NCBI RefSeq assembly: GCF_000182925.2
Contig: NC_026501.1
Span: forward strand, 6,179,917-6,243,916
DNA length: 64,000 nt
Origin: Neurospora crassa OR74A
Taxonomy: Eukaryota > Ascomycota > Sordariomycetes > Sordariales > Sordariaceae
Direction: 5' to 3'
The translations under genes were made by a program, and so were the position numbers. The number at the start of each line of letters is the position of its first letter. The first letter of the stretch is position 1. Below the pieces are notes generated by a model. The model searched no databases. It had not been told where the DNA came from and saw nothing but the letters and a program-made list of their open reading frames with translations. This document shows positions 20,531 through 34,528 of the stretch, one piece after another.

Positions 20531-21914
20531 TGGCGGACCAGGAGCGCCAACATGCCTTGGCTTCGTTCAAGGCGAAACTGATCGAGTCGCGAGAGTGGGA
20601 AGCAAAGCTTAAGAACTTGCGTCTGGAGCTCAAGGGCCTACAGAAGGAGTACGACCAAACAGAAGAGAACATCAAGGCGTTGCAAAGTGTCGGCCAGATC
20701 ATCGGCGAGGTCCTGAAGCAACTGGACGATGAGAGGTGTACGTCTTGCATCCCCTATCCATTCTCTGGAGACCATTACGAACTTATTATGCCACAGTTAT
20801 TGTCAAGGCCTCCTCCGGCCCCAGATACGTCGTCGGCTGCCGATCAAAGGTCGACAAGGCGAAGCTCAAGCAGGGAACACGTGTGGCGCTCGATATGACA
20901 ACTCTCACCATCATGCGCATGCTCCCCCGCGAGGTCGACCCGCTAGTATACAACATGTCGCTCGAGGATCCTGGCCAAGTCAGCTTCGGGGGTATCGGCG
21001 GTCTCAACGATCAGATTCGTGAGCTCAGAGAGGTTATTGAGCTGCCCCTCAAGAACCCAGAGCTGTTCTTGCGAGTCGGAATCAAGCCCCCCAAGGGTGT
21101 CTTGCTCTATGGCCCTCCAGGTACCGGAAAGACATTACTAGCCAGGGCTGTCGCGAGCAGCTTGGAGACCAACTTTTTGAAGGGTAAGCTCGCACCCTCT
21201 TTGTCTTGCATCTTGACGGCGCCAATACTCGAACACATGTCACTAATACTGCGCGTTCGTAGTCGTCTCCTCCGCCATCGTCGACAAGTACATCGGTGAA
21301 TCCGCCCGTTTAATCCGCGAAATGTTCGGCTACGCCAAGGAACACGAGCCCTGCATCATCTTCATGGACGAGATCGATGCCATCGGTGGCAGGCGTTTCA
21401 GCGAGGGTACATCTGCCGACAGAGAAATCCAGCGTACACTTATGGAGCTCCTCAACCAGCTCGACGGTTTCGACTATCTCGGCAAGACCAAGATCATCAT
21501 GGCGACGAACCGCCCCGATACCCTCGACCCTGCTTTGCTGCGTGCCGGCCGTCTAGATCGCAAGATTGAGATTCCTCTGCCGAATGAGGTCGGTCGTCTG
21601 GAGATTCTGAAGATTCACGCCTCTGGTGTGGTTATTGAGGGCGATATCGACTACGAGAGTGTTGTGAAAATGAGCGATGGCTTGAACGGTGCTGATTTGC
21701 GCAATGTGGTTACTGAAGCGTAAGTTGACAATTTCCTGCTTTTAAAAAAATGCCGACCATGCAGCACCCAGCTAACTCTTCTATTTTACATAGTGGTCTG
21801 TTTGCGATCAAGGACTACCGCGATGCGATCAACCAAGACGACTTCAACAAGGCGGTGCGCAAGGTTGCCGAGGCCAAGAAGCTTGAGGGCAAGCTCGAAT
21901 ACCAGAAGCTATAA
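20530..21914 (+). CDS. rpt4: 26S proteasome regulatory particle ATPase Rpt4
   Basis: Four exons: 20530-20737, 20797-21183, 21263-21719, 21794-21914, giving 390 residues, the normal length for Rpt4/PSMC6. It is one of six AAA+ ATPases in the base of the 19S particle that unfold ubiquitinated substrates and open the 20S gate, in nucleus and cytosol. Visible features are an N-terminal coiled coil (residues about 10-65), an OB-type segment (VVGCRSKVD), Walker A GPPGTGKT near residue 174, the Walker B region [14 protein letters not shown], the [27 protein letters not shown]-region sensor/arginine-finger block, and a C-terminal helix ending YQKL, without the HbYX tail found on Rpt2, 3 and 5. The first donor choice (GTACGT at 20738) restores the Phe-Ile-Val-Lys reading. 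The transposon lies only 380 bp upstream. Confidence 0.97.
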
Positions 21915-24900
21915 TAAGACTGGAGTAGTTGGTGGTTGGAGTTGTGGGGGAGGAGGTGGTAGCAGTTGAGCAAACAACAGTGATGAAGCATCTTAGACAC
22001 GGACAAGGCAGACTTTGCGCCCTACCTAGATGCGGGTGGGGAAGATGATGATAGGCGAGCTTTCAGCTGTAATTTGTACACAAGCGACTACCACGATGCC
22101 CGCAGGAAGGGCGTCAGAATGGCTATTTGATGGCTTATGGCATCGTTCCCTTCCTTCAACCCTAGGGTGAAGCTTGACGGTTCTTAATTTTGGGCAGTAA
22201 CGATGACATGTCCTTGAAATTCGCATCCTATCTTAGTTCTTCAGGACCATCCTCAATCGAATGGCTGGAATTGGGTAAACAAAATTACCGTAGAAATCAT
22301 CTCCGCTTCAGATGACCATATCTTCCACGTGGTGGTAGCTGTCTAACCTTGTCACAAGGAGGTAAGCAACACAAAAACTCAGTATGGACGGGAGTGACCC
22401 CCCCCCCCCCCCCCCCGGAGCCACGGTTGTTTCCTCCCACAACATTAGTAAAGTAGGTAGCACCGCTTTCACCACCGCCATGCAGCTTCCCGGCTGCTGG
22501 TCTACGGCACCCGCTTTGTTATGCCTTACTGTTGAGAAGGATGGATGAGCAGATGTCTAGGTGGATGGACGTACGGATGGATGGATCATGATGGCAAGAT
22601 GGTTCCGGTTTGTGCAACCCTGCCAATCAACCATGTTTAGTGTTTTTTTTTTTTCCCGCGCCTCATCATGAAAACCAGAGGGAAGATTGTCCGATTGTCT
22701 TTGCCCCTCAGGCAACGAGGTTGAATACGCTTGCCTTCCTTCTTTTGTACATGTTCCACGTGCATGTATGGACATGCAAGTGTTGATCAGCTCGGTTTCG
22801 GGTCAAACACGGACGGAATTTTGTCGGTCTAGACCTCCTAGCAAAGACAAGGAGGAAGTCTCCGGCATCACGTTTTCCGGCCGCGGTTATTGTCCGGTCT
22901 GTAAGTGACTTAGTTCTGTGCCACTCACTTCTCCGCATGTTTCCATGGTTCCATCCGGTTCCTGATTGCCTTGTGAGCTTGTGAAGGTGGATCAACCCAA
23001 AATATCTTTCCCGCTTGCTTACCTGCTGTGTTGTGTACATACACTGACAAACGATAATATGTGTAAAAGAAAATCGTAGGTGAATTGGCTTATAACTTGC
23101 CAATGTGCACTTTACCTCTTGTGGTGATGCGATGGAGCAGATAGTGTTATGCGGCTCAGTGGCTGGGATGGCTGGGTGGCTAGTGTAAAAGTAGTAAGTA
23201 GGCGTGGTAGGGTGCCATTCATCTCTCTCTGTGAATGGTAGTAGTGTCTGTTCCTGTTCCTGGGCGGGCGCCGCCGCCGAAGAGCGGATCAACACGATAC
23301 GAGGTAGCATGGCAGATAGAACTCTAGTCGCATTGGTTTGTGGAGCGGCTGGTCGATACAATAGTATAGATATCCGGCTAGGATGAATGGTGGTCACGCT
23401 AACATTATCATGCTCATGGCGGTAGAGTAGTGTGTAGCATTATTGCCATGTGAAAGATAGAGTGAGAGCTTGCCGGGTTTGAACAAGGCGCCACCGTATT
23501 GTAAGATTGCACAAAGATCGAAAAAGGGAAACTGGACCGCGGACGTTGTTCGTATTTTCCTTTGGGTTTGTGGCTGACTGGCTGATGATCTTTCTAGAAA
23601 GAGAGGTATGGACGAATTCCATCAACCTAGCTAACTCTTGTGACATGGTGTTCTCTTTGGGGACACCTTCCATCATCCAGCATATGAATGACCCGGCATT
23701 CTGGGAGCAAAGATTTCATGGGTTGCTAAGAATAGCAGGAATCCGGCCGGCGGCCGAATGGTATTCGTTTTCCACATTTTTAGCGGCCTGGATGGTCCTC
23801 CTTGTGCCCGTGGAGAAGGGTGCCACAGCCGCAAAAAGTGGGCTCCTGAAAGATGACTTCCACCTCTGTCGGTTGCTTGGAAATTCAGCTAGCGATCTAG
23901 GGCAAGCCGTGTCGTCGTAATCAGAGTACCCAAAGGAAATCATATGGAGCTGGAGGGCACCTGCGAACGAAGAAAGACGGATAGAGGTACTAGGGCCCCG
24001 GTAGTTTATGCCTTGGGGTTGGGTTTGTCCTGTGATACGCGGAAGATGCTTATTGTTTGTCGTTGTTCTGCTCCGACCCAGGTTCGGGAGGCTGAGTAGG
24101 TCAGGGGTTGATCGACACTAACCGCGTGATGGCGCCCCCATACCCCGTATGTTTATTCATTATCCCGCACATTTCGGAAAGGATGTCACGGCCGATCGCC
24201 GGGCTTGAAGAATGGATGGCGCGCGTCATGCGAAGGGCGCAGACAGCATTCGTTGCCAGTGACGTTGCGGAGGGCTTCATTCGGCTCACGGCGCCGTTAT
24301 GAACGAGGCTCTCCACCGCCATAGCCCTGAAACCAAACCCCTGAACCTATTGCCACAGCATAGGTACGCAGTAGATACCGGACTTTGGAATTACTGTACG
24401 AGCACACAGGGCACTTATCGGAATGTGAGAGAAACCGGGCGAGGCGGTGAGGATGTAGAGATATCGAAGGATTACAGGAATACGCCACGGTCTATCTGGA
24501 GAGAGAGCTTCTGGCTTTCATAATCATTCGAGGCCTCTGTTGGGGTGACTGAGTCGTGGATGTTGTGGAGAGTTGAACCTATCTCTACCTGCTTGCCGAG
24601 CGCAGTGCGTGCAGTGCATGAGGTTTATGATCCAACCAATAAAGGGAGCCCCGTGCCTCGTTCTGCCAAGCAGTGAAGAGTCGCCAATCAATGACAAAGC
24701 TGGAATGGCTTGCATTTGACTGTTTACTGTTGACATATATAGCGTCCACCAGAGATGCGACCGGTTTGACGATCTCGAGTTGGCTGAAACACACGATATC
24801 GTGCAAATAGGTAGGAAGAAGTGTACATTGCGGTCTGGCCTTCTACAGCACATTTCATGGTGGGCCCGGGGTGGCACACATGTAAGCTGCGGGCTTTCAG

Positions 24901-26057
24901 CTGCGTCTGTGCACATGTAAGACCTAACACGGTCAGTTTCTTGCGAGACACAGCAAGAGAGGATACGATTCATGATGACAAGAAGTCGTAGATATGGATG
25001 GCCATCATGATATTGAGTTATTCAAGAAGATTCCAGATGGTCTCAAAGTTGGTGGGTGGTGTGTGAACCTCAAGTAAACCACAGTCCCGTCCCCATAAAC
25101 AACAAACCGAACCCCTCCATCACCAAGCGTCCTGCCCATGGAAACTGCTGGCCCCCCGCTATATCTAAAAGGCCACCACCAAAACAGCGACTCCGAACAT
25201 GTATCACGCTAGATCACTGGGCTACAGATCACGACAACAACACTCAAACAGGCACAAAAGTACGAATTTTGCTCATTCAGTGGACAATGGTGCAGAGTTC
25301 TCTGGAGACAACAGCAAAAACAAAGCAAATTTGTGAGCATGGGACGATTTCGGGCAGAGTCTGGATGAACGCAGAGACCGTTCGGGCGGTGGACACCAAA
25401 GTCGTTTGGCCGGCCAAGGAGAAGCGAGCAGGTGGGCGAGACCCCTGTCCTTGGCGATACGTAGTGCGCCTGTGCCCCACCTGGGAAGCTGCACCTGCAC
25501 CACCAGTCTCACCAGCGAACTGGTCAATGCCATTGGTGCCGTTTGTCCCTGCCGTCCGCGCTGGCCAGTGCTGTCCACCAAGTTCGCACCAAGTGCCCTG
25601 CCAAATCCGCCCGTGGACGGGGCAACGGGGCCGACCTGAACACAGCCAGTCTCCATTCAGTGAGAGACGGACGGATGCCAAAGAGGACCAAAGAGAACCA
25701 AAAGAGAGCCAAGAGAAGTGACGAGAGCCCGGCACCCTCCCCCGCCCGTTTCAGCCATAAAGACAAGTCTCCCCGTGGCCGTTGTGTCTTTGAACCCTTC
25801 TGGCCTACTCTATCTATCCATTCATCTTCCTTTCGTCCTCCAAACGACCCCGACTGACTCGACGTTCCTCACGTTCGTTTCGCCTTCTGTCCATTTCTTT
25901 AATACGTGATACCCCCCCCCCCCCCCCCCCGATCCAGGTCCCGCGCCCGTACAACTCCGTACGCCGTCTCACCGCAAGACACACGGCTCCCACAAAACAA
26001 CTACAACAAGCTTCAGATCCTTATTCGGTACCGTCATTCGTTGGTTAATCAGTCAAC
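21915..26057. other. Long intergenic region between rpt4 and gfa1
   Basis: About 4.1 kb with no convincing gene. Frames of up to 229 codons (22708-23397 minus, 23507-23920 plus, 25056-25721 plus) lack motifs and overlap others. An 18-nt C run lies near 22399-22416, a GGAT-rich stretch at 22542-22586 and another C run at about 25914-25930. The last several hundred bases, CT-rich, are probably the promoter and long leader of gfa1. Confidence 0.45.
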
Positions 26058-28619
<2,562 letters not shown>

Positions 28620-29296
28620 GGGATAAATGAACGGGGTTGTCGAGCGATCAACTTGTGCATGAAGAGACGTACGAGACAAGGAAGACAGGTCTTCTGTTGA
28701 TGTGCGGATTTTTGATATACCTATTTGTAATATACATCGTGCTTTGGTCTAGGTGGGCGTGGTGGAGTATTCTTGCTGGCTGGGAAGCACATCAACATCT
28801 GACCTGAAAGGAAAGGAAGAAGGAAAAGGCGAAAAGCCAAGGTGCGTCGGAGAGGTTGAAAGTCAAATGCAAATCAAGGGAGTCGGTGGGATGGAACAAA
28901 TGGATTCCGGGATATTGTGCTCATGGCTTGAAGCGTTACTTGTTACTTGATCTATTCGTCACATTCAGGGACGATGTGATGGACTGTGATTAAGGAGTTT
29001 AGCTAGTAACAGTAATGATATTACTATCTTGCTAATGTACTTGCGAAAGGAGTTGAATCCGTTTCTGCTCATGAAGACACGCGTGTTGCACAGTTTAAGG
29101 GAAGAAAGTTGACCGTAGTGGGAGCCGGATAGACAAGCCAATGCCATGTTGTGATAGCGTGTCAATTCCCATACTCCGGAATAGCAAACGGACACGATGT
29201 CTTCGGCGTATGACCCTCTATTCGTTTGAGTTCATGATGTTCCCCTAGGTCTCATTATCCTACCCTCATTCTACACGGTGCTATCTATAGACCACC
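28620..29296. other. Convergent 3' flanks of gfa1 and pre4
   Basis: No coding signal on either strand; it presumably holds the two 3'UTRs and terminators. Confidence 0.5.
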
Positions 29297-30277
29297 TCAA
29301 ACAGTCTGAGTACCATATCCCTTGATCCGCTCAGCAAAAGCCCAGCTCTGCTTCTCCAGCTGCTCATCCTCCTTCAGCTCGACGCCATCCTTCGTCACAA
29401 CCGCAATGCTGTACCGATCCAAGCTCCTCGCGTCGCGATAATACAGCACCTTCATGCACTCCTTGATAACCTCAACGGCTTGCTCGCGCGTCAACTTGGC
29501 CGCATCCTCCTCCGTCTCCGCATACCGACGCATGATGGGCTGCGCCAGCGCGCTTCCGAAACCCGTCGCCAGGGATGGAGAAGTGAAAGAAGTGCCGCGC
29601 AGGTCAACGCTGGCCAGGTAGGGCTTGGAGTGGCCGTCGAAACCGGCGATCAGAAGCTGGTTCCAAAGCGGGTCGAAATCGTTGCGCCGCTTGTAGAGGA
29701 GTTTTTGCAGATACTTGTGCAGGTTGGCGGCGTTGAGGTGACCCTTGCCGTTGGGAGCAGCAGTGCACGAGGGGTCCTCGTACGCTTCATCGATGGAGAG
29801 GTCCGTCAGGTGCCGGTCGAGGAATTGCATGTCGGATACGTCGCCGGAAAAGCCGACGACGGAGGAGTCGAGGAAGACGCGGAGGCGCTTGACGTCGGGG
29901 AAGCGGGCTAGGGAGCCATAGGAGGCTGTTTTCCAGAACAAGTCAGCACGGGGTGATATGGGATGGGTGTCATTTGATTTTTTTTCGGAGCATACCAAGG
30001 TTATCCGCGGCCATAACTACACCGTCCTTGTACTTCATTGCAATGACGGAGGTACCCGTCACGATGGGTGCTTGTGTCGCCTGCTTCGGGCCGCTGTTCT
30101 GGAGGTAGGAATGGTCATAGGCGCCGTAGACATCGTCTCTGGGCTGCAGGTGCCGTGAAGCAGTATGTTAGTTCCATGCCATTCATGTTCGGTCGAGATA
30201 TGTATAAGCGCTGCTGCGACAGCGGGCGGAGGGGGTTGAGGACGTACACGACCCCAAGCTTGCGGGCGGTGATCCAT
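29297..30277 (-). CDS. pre4: 20S proteasome subunit beta7 (Pre4/PSMB4)
   Basis: Three exons on the minus strand: 30277-30248, 30143-29996, 29925-29297, giving 268 residues. Beta7 is a non-catalytic subunit of the beta ring of the 20S core. The second exon reads PIVTGTSVIAMKYKDGVV then AADNL, and the third starts with ASYGSLARFPDVKR, both characteristic of beta7 rather than the catalytic subunits. The first exon is only ten codons (MDHRPQAWGR) and ends at a consensus GTACGT donor; its acceptor CTGCAG is good. The length matches other fungal Pre4 precursors including the propeptide. It lies head-to-head with the HCNGP-like gene (633 bp apart) and 8.8 kb from rpt4. Confidence 0.93.
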
Positions 30278-30910
30278 GGTCAACTAGAGTTGGGAATCGA
30301 GAATGATCTGAATGCGGGGTATCGTTTCGTAAACAAGAGACGTCGACGAAATAGTAGAAGTCGGTCGCTGTTCGTGAATGTATAGCGCTCGCTGAGAAAG
30401 TGTTATCGTTGGTTGTTGAATATGGACAAGATAGGTATCGATAGAATGGTTCGTTTCGTTTGGGATGATGGTGTTGACGTGGGGAGCTTCCGCCTGGTTG
30501 GCTTGACGTTACGGCTGGAGGAGCTGGCAGTGGCAGGCTGCGCCATCCAGTAAGCTCCATCCCCTGCCCCCGCCTGCAGCTTCGCGTCCAGGTGCTGCCT
30601 TCACTCCCGCTGTCCACTGTTGGGCTTGGCTTGGCGTCACTGCCTCCAGTCCGCTTCCATGCAAACAGTGGAGTCTTGGCTCAGAGGGTAGTGTACAGTA
30701 GTGTAGAGGTAGGCGTGGGTCCGAGCGTCTTGAATGTTTTGAACTTGGGTCCAGGCTTGGCCTTGAGCCTCCTATCAGCACGTGACACCCTTCATCTCGA
30801 ACCTAATGACCACTCTCTGTACTCATCAAAAACGGCGCCCTTTTGATTCCTAGGGCTTCTTACATCCATTGATCTGGATTTTCCATGTTAACATTAAATC
30901 AAGCACAATA
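30278..30910. promoter_or_regulatory. Bidirectional promoter region, pre4 and HCNGP-like gene
   Basis: 633 bp between divergent start codons, so both 5' leaders and promoters must lie here. No coding potential. I could not identify a shared proteasome-type upstream element by eye. Confidence 0.5.
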
Positions 30911-32194
30911 ATGGGGCTTGTAGCGTACGACAGCAGTGACGAGGATGAGGATGTCCAAGTTGACACCCCAACTGTGGTAAGAATATGGATAGCTCTTAGC
31001 ATACAAATCATGTGTTGTTCACCAGCTGACAAGGTTTCATAGCCACATAACACCAAGAACGACATATCTTCACATGCATCACGAAGCAATGCCGGTACGG
31101 CCCCTCATGCTCAAGTCAATTTTCGCGTTATAAGCCCGACAACTAAATGAGATGTCCCTTTGCCAGTCGCGGACCCATCCACAGTAACGAGATCATCACC
31201 AACGAGTACAAACGGTCACAACGAGATATCAGCGCCACAGCAACGACAACGACAACCAGCCCCCTCGCCATCAACACCCGTAGGCCCTGTACTCGGGCCA
31301 GCTCTCGGCCCCTCAATGCCCCCTCCTACGGGAGTCGCCTCATCCAACACCCTCCTCCCCGAGCCCGACTCCGACATCGACATGTCTTTCCTCAACGACC
31401 CTTCCACTTCCTCCACCGCCTTAGCATCTGGACCTTCAGCAGAACCCCCCAAATCCCCTTACACCACAACCCGCACCTTGCTTCGGGACCTCACCCTCCC
31501 CGCCCTGCCAAACATGGACATCCCGGCCTCCCCTCCCCTTTCACCTTCTGATATCTCTTCGGTGGAACGGTTGTCCGCTTTAACCAGCAAATTCGACAAG
31601 TTCCTGGAACTGAAGCGCAACAAAGGACAGCATTTCAACTCGCGCATCGCGCAGAGCGCTGCTACAAAGAATCCGGGATTGATGGATAAGTTGATGAGGT
31701 TCGTGGGGGTTGAGACGGAGGTTTGGTTTGATGATGATGATGATGATGATCACAACGATGGTCACGACGGGAACCTCAAGCCCCTTGAGAGGGACGTCTC
31801 CTTGAAGGATGGCAATGGCACAGAAGTAGTAGCAACGCCCGCGCCGGCTGGGGCAGAGCAATACGCCACCACCTTGTCCAAGGAGGTTTGGGATCCGACT
31901 GCGATGCCGGGGTGGGCGTACAGAGATCGGCTGCGTAAGACGCAGGAGAGGATGCAGAAGGAGAGCGAGAGGAAGAAAGGGGAGAGAGTGGAGTTTGTTA
32001 GTGGAGGATCCACGGCGATGACGGGTAGTGGAACAGCGAGTAGGACGGGGAGCGCGACGCCGCTGGGGAGTGTGGCCTATCCGGGGGGGATGAGCGGCGG
32101 GACGGGAACGAAGATGGGGACCCCGAGTGCTGGTGCTGGTGCTGGTGCTGTTACGACGGCTGGAGTGAAGAGGAAGTCGAGGTTTGATACGTGA
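30911..32194 (+). CDS. HCNGP/SAP30BP-like nuclear protein
   Basis: Three exons: 30911-30976, 31043-31094, 31167-32194, giving 381 residues. The N-terminus MGLVAYDSSDEDED is typical of the HCNGP family (human SAP30BP), and so is the block in exon 3 with FLELKRNKGQHFNSRI, NPGLMDKLM, the FVGVE segment and YATTLSKEVWDP. Family members are nuclear and linked to transcriptional repression and splicing. Between these blocks is an Asp run (FDDDDDDDHND) from a GAT microsatellite at 31728-31750. The C-terminus is Lys/Arg-rich, then Gly/Ser/Thr-rich, ending KRKSRFDT. The linker is Pro/Ser-rich and presumably disordered. The function in this fungus is inferred from the family only. Confidence 0.85.
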
Positions 32195-33290
32195 TGGGGA
32201 GGGGGGGGGCTACGGATTCGTAATATGTTTTCGTTGTGCCCGCGTGGATGGTTCGAGGGAGGCTAGAGGATCTAAATCGGATTAATAAGAGTATATGGAG
32301 GTCCACTTCCCTGATAGCGACGGATCGATCATGCATCATGTTGAAACAGTCATGTTAACTGCTGATACCTTTTCTCACGCCCGGTCCTCGTCGTCATAGA
32401 AGAGCGGGTTAGTTCGCGTTCGTACAAATTTATATGCATCAACCTACCACCGTGCTGCTGTAACGACTTTGTCAACATGGACAATTCTTGACTCTCGAGG
32501 TATTGGTATGATGATTTGCCAATGAATGTCTTCATTTACTTCTTCATAGGACCTTGCAAAACAGGGTGATTTGGAAACAACACCGATGGCAATTCAGAGA
32601 CACGACACAAAGACCATGAACTTGGTGTGATGATGGTGAAAACACAACGGAGAGGAGTTTTAATGTTGGTTTATGTGATTATAACCCCATGTGTTTCCAT
32701 AGTAGAGTTCATGCCATCCGAGAGCTGGATTGCAAAAAACCAAAGCTCGTGCGTTTGGTATCGGACAACCTCGAACGCTATGTTTATGTATTCAACTGAA
32801 AGGTTCGCAAAGCCAGTCTCAACCACTAGTACATAATTGAGTTTCGCAAGATGGATGGTATCTTTTAATTATTTTTCTACTTTTGATCCTGTCATGGCAA
32901 CGAGCGAAGCCGGTGAACACTCTTACACATTTTAGATTCATAAGAAATGCGTTTCAACATGTTGCTCTCTGCATTCCTCATCTCGACAGAAGCTCTTCAA
33001 TCCAGTTTTTGTCCAATCTCGACCATATCTCATCATCCCTGGCCCTGTGCAGTCCCGTGGTATCTTTAAACACATAAGCATTAAACATGAATGACCCCCT
33101 ATTTATCCAAACCAAGGCAGAAATGAAGTGGCGGCGTGAGCCTGTACACATTGTAGGCACAATGTGGCGTGCGAAGAAAAAGTGAATTGGATCGCTCAAG
33201 TGCGTAACATGCCACTAGGCAACGTTTCCGCGTAACCTCGCCATCCATGGGTATTCGAACATCAAAACACGTATTGACAGTCCGGATGGT
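32195..33290. other. Intergenic between convergent genes
   Basis: About 1.1 kb without coding signal, presumably the 3'UTRs of the flanking genes. Only short frames (the longest about 73 codons at 32978-33199) with no motif. Confidence 0.5.
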
Positions 33291-34528
33291 TTACTCATCG
33301 GTGCAACCGAGCGTAAAACCCATCGAGCGCTTGACAGTGCCACGGATGTCGATCTGGACGGTCTGATTTCCGGAAGCCAAGGCATCGGCGAAATAGGAGA
33401 GGCTTTCGCCATGGTTGATGACGCTCTTGCCCCGAAGCTTAAAGGGGAGGACGCCGTTGAGCTTGTCGCAATAAGGTTTCTGCACAGCAAGGCCAGTGAC
33501 GTAGCCGAGGTCGTCGATGGTGGCGCGCATAGGATAAACGTTGTCGTTGCCGGGCTTGAGTGAAAGGTTGTCGAGATAGACAGTGCCGATTTCCTTGTCA
33601 AGGAGGTAGTTGTGGAAGGAAGTATTGCCCTATAAAGCGACAGGTCAGCATATTAGTGCCGAGTGGAAGAAGTGGAAGAGTTGAACTTACAAGCTCGAAA
33701 GCAACCTTGGAGTAGTTGGGGATTCTGACGGTACCGAAGAAGTTGTTCTGGCCCTTGGGAGCAGTGGCGTTGACGGTGGTATTGGTTACAGTGGTTCCGT
33801 CAAGCATACGGAGGCCTGTTGTTTCTGTAAGTAACGATGTCCGCCAAGCATTAACATCACAAACAAGTGCTTACCGGGCATGTCAATGGTCTTCTTGAAC
33901 GTAACGCCATAGGCCCTGGCAATACCCTTGACGTGAACCTTGGTGTCACCCTCGACGGTAACCCTAAAAGTCTCGTTGTGCAGAAGCCAGGTGTTGAAGG
34001 TGGTGAAAGCATCCAGATCATCGATCATGGTAAACTGGGTGATGTTGATAATCTGGGACTTGGCGCTGGTGGTCTCAGGGAAGTGAACCTTGGCAAAAGG
34101 CTTGTGCTCCGGTAGATCCTCAAGGTACATGACGCCCTCGAAAGGCTCAATGGTGGCCTTGACCTTTCCGTCACTCTTGATCTCAGTGTTGATAGACATG
34201 GTGAAGTTTTGAGCCCGGGCATTGGTCATTACGATGCTGTCAAGGATGAGCTCGGCATGGTCCAGCTTCTGTTGAGCGATCTTGGGAACGCCAACAAGGA
34301 TACTGTGGTATGACTGTTAGCAACTAAACACATCTTTATCAATAAGGTCATGTGAGTTATGGTGACTTACACAACAGGGACAACGATGACAACGATGACA
34401 ATGACGGCGATCAAGTAGGCCCACCAAAACTTCAAGCAGTGGCCGGCGCAGCCACGCTTGCGCGGCTTCTCGGCGACATTCTCCGTCTGAGTGTACTCGG
34501 GTTGTTTATCCTCGGGCTGTTTATCCAT
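33291..34528 (-). CDS. DUF3712-type single-pass membrane protein
   Basis: Four exons: 34528-34371, 34302-33875, 33815-33691, 33629-33291, giving 349 residues with consistent phases. A short Gln/Glu/Lys-rich N-terminal tail with KPRKRGCAGHC is followed by a membrane segment, AYLIAVIVIVVIVVPVV (about residues 36-52). The rest is extracytoplasmic-looking and rich in Asn, Thr and beta strands, with several N-x-S/T sites, and it has a Cys near each end of the last exon. This layout (basic cytosolic tail, one TM, LEA-like beta domain) matches the fungal DUF3712 family, whose members are vacuolar or plasma-membrane proteins of unknown function. The assignment is from layout and overall look; no catalytic motif is expected. 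Confidence 0.8.

Noticed and set aside
22708-23397. 229-codon minus-strand frame between rpt4 and gfa1
   Set aside because: No recognisable motif, codon use unlike neighbouring genes, no splice chain.
25056-25721. 221-codon plus-strand frame before gfa1
   Set aside because: Overlaps open frames in other phases on both strands, composition is Pro/Arg-rich without domains, and it ends in the gfa1 promoter/leader region.
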